A program made the translations under genes and the position numbers. Below, one piece after another: positions 60,301 to 64,000 of a stretch of DNA of 64,000 nt. Numbering within the stretch: the first letter of the stretch is position 1; every line of letters begins with the position of its first letter. Source of the DNA: Peribacillus acanthi (GTDB taxonomy: Bacteria; Bacillota; Bacilli; Bacillales; DSM-1321); NCBI RefSeq assembly GCF_003073175.1, contig NZ_QBBX01000015.1, positions 24,001-88,000 of the forward strand, read 5' to 3'. The notes under the pieces were generated by a model. That model worked only from the letters and a program-made list of their open reading frames with translations. It was not told the DNA's origin and did no database searches.

Positions 60301-61328
60301 CGAATCAGGATACAAAAAACCTGCGTAAACACACAGCCCCTTATGAAAAACCGGAACTCAAAAGCAGCATTTGGCAAATCATCAATACGATTGGTCCGTT
60401 CCTATTAGTATGGTTTCTTGCGTATAAAAGTCTCTCCATCTCTTATTGGTTGACACTTGCGTTGGCGGTAATCGGTTCTGGGCTACTTACTAGAATTTTC
60501 ATCATATTCCATGACTGTTGTCACCATTCTTTCTTTAAAAGCCGTAAAGCAAATAAAATCGTTGGTACAATCACGGGTATATTGACTGTCTTCCCTTATG
60601 ATCAATGGGCACACAGTCACTCCGTTCACCATGCTACAAGCAGCAATTTAGATAAGCGTGGCGTAGGCGATATTTGGATTTTGACTGTTGAGGAATATTT
60701 AGAAGCATCTACAATGACAAAAATTGCATACCGTTTATACCGCAATCCGTTTGTCATGTTCGTTTTAGGTCCGATTTATATCTTCTTGATTTTGAATCGA
60801 TTTAATCGTAAAGGCGCAAGACGTAAAGAACGCATCAACACATATATTACAAACATCTCAGTTGTTGCTCTAGTCGCTTTAATGTGTTGGGCTGTTGGCT
60901 GGGAAGCTTTCCTTTTAGTACAGGGCCCAATCTTTATGATTTCTGGTTCGGTAGGAATTTGGTTGTTCTACGTTCAACATCAATTTGAAGACACTTATTT
61001 TGAACACGATGAGGAATGGGAGTACGTGAGAGCAGCTGTAGAAGGAAGCTCATACTACAAGCTGCCTAAAGTCTTACAATGGATGACAGGAAATATCGGT
61101 TTTCACCATGTCCATCATTTAAGCCCAAGGGTGCCAAATTATAAGCTTGAAGAAGTTCATAAAAATAGTGTGCCATTACAGCATGCACAGACGCTTACTA
61201 TTTCAACTAGCTTACAATCACTAAAGATGCATCTATGGGATGAACAAGGGAAAAAGTTTATTGGATTTAAGGAATTAAAAGCTTTTCAAAATAAAGAACA
61301 GTTCAGTTCACCAAAATCATCCCTTTAA
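60297..61328 (+). CDS. des: Membrane fatty-acid desaturase
   Basis: Acyl-lipid desaturase that introduces a double bond into membrane phospholipid acyl chains, typically after cold shock. The 343-aa protein shows the three di-iron histidine boxes, HDCCHHSFF, HSHSVHHATSSN and GFHHVHHLSP, and four membrane spans. It is followed by desK-desR, the system that induces des in B. subtilis. Start ATG overlaps a leader ORF. A 40-bp palindrome lies about 225 bp upstream, suggesting a second layer of control. Confidence 0.95.
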   Translation: MTNQDTKNLRKHTAPYEKPELKSSIWQIINTIGPFLLVWFLAYKSLSISYWLTLALAVIGSGLLTRIFIIFHDCCHHSFFKSRKANKIVGTITGILTVFPYDQWAHSHSVHHATSSNLDKRGVGDIWILTVEEYLEASTMTKIAYRLYRNPFVMFVLGPIYIFLILNRFNRKGARRKERINTYITNISVVALVALMCWAVGWEAFLLVQGPIFMISGSVGIWLFYVQHQFEDTYFEHDEEWEYVRAAVEGSSYYKLPKVLQWMTGNIGFHHVHHLSPRVPNYKLEEVHKNSVPLQHAQTLTISTSLQSLKMHLWDEQGKKFIGFKELKAFQNKEQFSSPKSSL

Positions 61329-61388
61329 CTTAAACCGTTCTGACAGGAATTTCCGTGTTCCTTATGATAAGATAACCTTACTACATTC

Positions 61389-61414
61389 GAAGGCTCGCCA
61401 ATTGGCGAGCCTTC
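61389..61414 (+). other. Perfect hairpin between des and desK without a T-run
   Basis: GAAGGCTCGCC-AATT-GGCGAGCCTTC is an 11-bp perfect stem (the whole 26 bp is a palindrome). The following bases ATGCAAAG hold no T-run, so it is not a classical terminator and more likely an mRNA-processing or stabilising element. Confidence 0.6.
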
Positions 61415-61479
61415 ATGCAAAGATGGAAGCATAGTCTGTCACTCGGATCACTAATATTCGTACAAAAGAGGTTTTTATT

Positions 61480-62616
61480 ATGTTTCAAAGGTTCATACTT
61501 TTCAAAAAGAACACTGGTATTTCGCCTTATATCTGGGCGGTTTTAAGTATATTGCCGTTTTATTTTTTGTTTCAATCTTCATCACCTAAAGAAATCATCA
61601 TTGGCAGTTTGCTGACGATTTTATTTTTTATCACCTATCGCTTTGCCTATATTTCAAAAAAGTGGGCTGTATACGTCTGGACCTGCATATTGATAAGCAT
61701 TTCCTTTACGATGACGAGTTTTTTCAGCTACGTGTATTTCGCTTTCTTTATTGCCTACCTTATCGGCAATATTAAAGACCGGATAGCTTTCCTTATCTTA
61801 TATATCGTTCACTTGATTAGTACTACCGTCTCGATTAACTTTACGATTATTTTGAACCAAGAAATTTTTCTAAAACAATTGCCTTTTATCATCATCATTT
61901 GTATAAGCGTCATCCTTCTCCCCTTCAACATTCGTAACCGGAATGAAATGGGTCAGCTGGAGGAAAAACTCGAGGATGCCAACAAACGAATTTCAGAATT
62001 AGTAAAGCTAGAAGAACGTCAACGGATCGCCCGTGACCTTCATGACACACTCGGCCAAAAGCTTTCACTGATCGGATTAAAGAGCGATTTGGCTAGAAAA
62101 TTGATTCAAAAAGATCCTGATCAAGCTCGTTCTGAATTAAAAGACGTTCAGCAAACAGCTAGAACCGCATTGAACGAAGTAAGAAAATTAGTGTCCCAAA
62201 TGCGAGGCATCACCTTAAAAGAAGAGCTTGTCTTAATCAGACAAATACTAAAAGCCGCTCAAATCGAGTATATTGGTCCTGAGTACATTACCTTAACCAA
62301 CGTTCCTATCCTAACTGAAAACATACTGAGCATGTGTCTAAAGGAAGCCGTAAACAATGTGGTTAAGCATAGTGGAGCGTCCACTTGTGAGATTGAAATA
62401 GAACAATCTCTAAACGGCATTACAATGACAGTCAAGGATAACGGTTCCCAACAGGTAAAAGAAGCAGATTTTTGCAAAGGGAATGGATTAATTGGAATGA
62501 AGGAAAGACTTGAATTTGTGAATGGAACGCTGGATATTGTTTGTAAGGACGGAGTTACTTTAATAATAAGAGTACCCAATGTCGTGAAACAGATGGATCG
62601 GGAGGAGCTTGTATGA
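61480..62616 (+). CDS. desK: Membrane-fluidity sensor kinase DesK
   Basis: A 378-aa histidine kinase of the NarX/DesK class. Residues about 15-155 form five membrane helices that sense bilayer thickness or order. The phospho-acceptor is in ERQRIARDLHDTLGQKLSLI, the coiled-coil linker precedes it, and ATP-binding is in CLKEAVNNVVKHSGAS and DNGSQ...GNGLIGMKERLEFV. It overlaps desR by 4 nt. ATG after AAAGAGG. Confidence 0.94.
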   Translation: MFQRFILFKKNTGISPYIWAVLSILPFYFLFQSSSPKEIIIGSLLTILFFITYRFAYISKKWAVYVWTCILISISFTMTSFFSYVYFAFFIAYLIGNIKDRIAFLILYIVHLISTTVSINFTIILNQEIFLKQLPFIIIICISVILLPFNIRNRNEMGQLEEKLEDANKRISELVKLEERQRIARDLHDTLGQKLSLIGLKSDLARKLIQKDPDQARSELKDVQQTARTALNEVRKLVSQMRGITLKEELVLIRQILKAAQIEYIGPEYITLTNVPILTENILSMCLKEAVNNVVKHSGASTCEIEIEQSLNGITMTVKDNGSQQVKEADFCKGNGLIGMKERLEFVNGTLDIVCKDGVTLIIRVPNVVKQMDREELV

Positions 62617-63212
62617 TTCGAATCGTCATAGCTGAAGACCAACGAATGTTGTTGGGCGCACTAGGTTCACTACTTAGTTTAGAAGATGACATGGAAGTGG
62701 TTGGAAAGGCCGACAACGGCGAAGAAGCCGTCTCCCTAGTTCATCGCTTAAAGCCAGATATTTGTATCATGGATATCGAAATGCCTATCAAAACCGGCCT
62801 TGATGCTGCGGAAGAAATACAAGGATTAGGATGTAAAGTCATCATATTAACCACCTTTGCCCGCTCTGGTTATTTCCAACGAGCATTAAAAGCAGGTGTA
62901 AATGGATATTTATTAAAGGATAGTCCTAGCGAAGAACTAGCCAGCTCCATACGAAGTGTTATGGCTGGCAGAAGAATCTATGCCCCAGAATTAGTCGATG
63001 ATGTATACGCAGAGGAAAATCCGTTAACCGAGCGCGAAAAAGAAGTGTTGGTCCTTGTCGCAGATGGCAAGAACACAAAGGAAATCGCAGACGAACTCAG
63101 CATAAAAACCGGAACTGTCCGAAACTACATCTCAACCATCTTAGATAAACTTGAAGTCGGCAACCGAATTGAAGCCATCACAAGAATTAAAGAAAAAGGC
63201 TGGTTTAAATAG
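62613..63212 (+). CDS. desR: Response regulator DesR
   Basis: A 199-aa NarL-family regulator. Phospho-acceptor Asp54 is in KPDICIMDIEMPIKTGLDA, and the LuxR-type helix-turn-helix is LTEREKEVLVLVADGKNTKE then IADELSIKTGTVRNYIS. In B. subtilis DesR-P activates only des. Start ATG after GGGAGGAGCTTGT. The last gene of the operon; its stop is followed by array IV. Confidence 0.95.
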   Translation: MIRIVIAEDQRMLLGALGSLLSLEDDMEVVGKADNGEEAVSLVHRLKPDICIMDIEMPIKTGLDAAEEIQGLGCKVIILTTFARSGYFQRALKAGVNGYLLKDSPSEELASSIRSVMAGRRIYAPELVDDVYAEENPLTEREKEVLVLVADGKNTKEIADELSIKTGTVRNYISTILDKLEVGNRIEAITRIKEKGWFK

Positions 63213-63224
63213 AGCGAGATTACG

Positions 63225-63675
63225 CCAGGTGTTAGCGGAGGGCGGAATTTTGTGCCGAGCGGGATGGATTATTACCGAAATACGGGTGTCTTATGCCGAA
63301 TGGGATGGTATTTTACCGAAATACGGAGATTTATTACCGAACGAGATCCGTTTATTACCGAAATGCAGACTTTTATTACCAAACGAGATCCGTTTATTAC
63401 CAATGACGAGGATGCGCGTTCTTTCCTACCGTTCAGCCTCGTTTTTTTACCGAACGCACTGGGTTTTTTACCGAAATGCAGACTTTTATTACCAAACGAG
63501 ATCCGTTTATTACCAAAGACGAGGATGCGCGTTCTTTCCTACCGTTCAGCCTCGTTTTTTTACCGAACACACTGGGTTTTTTACCGAAATGCGGAGATTT
63601 ATTACCGAACGAGATCCGATTATTACCGAACCGCAATCTTTTATTACCTAACACACACTATTTATTACCATTCCG
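63225..63675 (+). repeat. 21-bp periodic array IV (TTTATTACCGAA type), with a 113-bp duplication
   Basis: About 19 units with cores at 63274, 63295, 63315, 63336, 63357, 63378, 63399, then 63428, 63449, 63470, 63491, 63512, then 63541, 63562, 63583, 63604, 63625, 63646 and 63667: 21-bp steps, broken only by one 20- and two 29-bp steps. The segment around 63378-63470 is repeated at 63491-63583 (113-bp period, nearly identical), including GACGAGGATGCGCGTTC. Several plus-strand frames stay open (LLPNEIR-LLPKCRL type heptads), without ribosome sites. Confidence 0.9.
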
Positions 63676-63685
63676 CCATTCAGAA

Positions 63686-63720
63686 AAGAAGACGCCTAAA
63701 CGGCGTCTTCTTCCTTCTTT
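63686..63720. terminator. Terminator after array IV
   Basis: AAGAAGACGCC pairs with GGCGTCTTCTT around a 5-nt loop, with TCCTTCTTT following. Serves the des operon or, on the minus strand, the 50-aa ORF. Confidence 0.8.
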
Positions 63721-63733
63721 CAAAGAATATCCT

Positions 63734-63886
63734 TTACCATCTGTGAGCCTTTGCATTGCTTTTCAGGATAATGTTGGTTTGTGACATTTCAGTATGTCCA
63801 TTAACTTGAGATTTTGAACGCTTAGGTCTTGTCCAATTATGGTGAAATCGTTGAGAATGTGGATCTAAGTGATCTTTATAGCTCAT
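63734..63886 (-). CDS. Small hypothetical protein, 50 aa
   Basis: ATG 63886 with GAGGTGA upstream opens MSYKDHLDPHSQRFHHNWTR then a basic tail ending KAHRW. It is His- and Lys/Arg-rich, without membrane span. A Fur-box-like sequence GAATATCATTATCA lies about 55 bp upstream (63941-63954). I do not recognise the family; the metal-binding idea rests only on composition and that site. Confidence 0.5.
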   Translation of the reverse strand: MSYKDHLDPHSQRFHHNWTRPKRSKSQVNGHTEMSQTNIILKSNAKAHRW

Positions 63887-63940
63887 ATTCGTGTCACCTC
63901 ATAGATTGTATTGGATAAGCTGTGAACTTGATATCCGTTA

Positions 63941-63954
63941 GAATATCATTATCA
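63941..63954 (-). promoter_or_regulatory. Fur-box-like site
   Basis: GAATATCATTATCA shares the ATCATTATC half of the Fur consensus GATAATGATAATCATTATC; the other half matches poorly. It lies just upstream of the 50-aa ORF. Confidence 0.35.
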
Positions 63955-64000
63955 GTATGCAAAAAAACTACAAGTATTATTCTTAAACAAGAGACACGGG

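Noticed and set aside
63151-63784. Leu/Pro-rich heptad-repeat proteins in array IV
   Set aside because: Same artefact; one frame starts inside desR and another crosses the terminator.

Overview
The window comes from a low-GC, endospore-forming Firmicute of the family Bacillaceae. Gene order closely follows the Bacillus subtilis 3.4-3.6 Mb region: the cggR-gapA-pgk-tpiA-gpmI glycolytic operon, sigL, a lone tRNA-Arg next to clpP, crh-whiA-yvcK-rapZ-yvcI-trxB-yvcD, the complete his operon, yvoF-ppaX-yvoD-lgt-hprK, nagA-nagB-nagR, yvlABC and csbA-uvrB-uvrA. An alpha/beta-type SASP gene behind a sigma-G-like promoter shows that the organism sporulates. TTG and GTG starts behind strong Shine-Dalgarno sequences are frequent.

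Layout. 1-5.4 kb: lower glycolysis with its repressor CggR and a full two-half operator. 5.4-7.2 kb: sigL with a glutaredoxin-like gene, then tRNA-Arg(CCG). 7.3-8.1 kb: clpP behind a sigma-B-like promoter and a CtsR box. 8.1-15.2 kb: crh to the TPR gene. 15.8-22.5 kb: eight his genes. 22.8-24.5 kb: a TTG-initiated acidic surface protein ending in an MPETA sorting signal, with its class D sortase. 24.8-28.8 kb: yvoF-ppaX-yvoD-lgt-hprK. 29-31.7 kb: N-acetylglucosamine use. 31.7-36 kb: CwlC-like amidase, yvlABC, an AraC regulator, SASP. 36.3-41.6 kb: nucleotide excision repair with a LexA-like box, and csbA. 42.4-63.2 kb is more species-specific: an OmpR-type two-component pair, an orphan rsbS-rsbT pair, two chemoreceptors, a GNAT and a membrane acyltransferase, a YunG-like gene with no normal start codon, an orphan kinase, an AI-2E-family permease, a PepSY protein, a DUF2157/GDYXXLXY pair, a DUF899-VOC fusion, and des-desK-desR for membrane fluidity.

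The least explained structure is a family of intergenic arrays at four loci (15.4, 41.8, 44.7 and 63.4 kb). All four are built on an almost exact 21-bp period, and all share a core that reads about GTTSGGNNWAAA on one strand. In two loci several 21-bp units are packaged into longer repeats (about 138 bp and 113 bp). I do not recognise this family. Other points are a 40-bp perfect palindrome upstream of des whose 16-bp core recurs upstream of a 59-codon ORF, a 10-codon leader ORF coupled to des by an ATGA overlap, and two 125-bp palindromic dispersed repeats near 12.4 and 15.7 kb.

Functionally, HprK/Crh, CggR, YvcK, RapZ and NagR form a carbon-flux control set. ClpP, CsbA, RsbS/T and UvrAB are stress functions. 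DesK/DesR with Des adjust lipid unsaturation. All calls come from reading the sequence; no database search was run.
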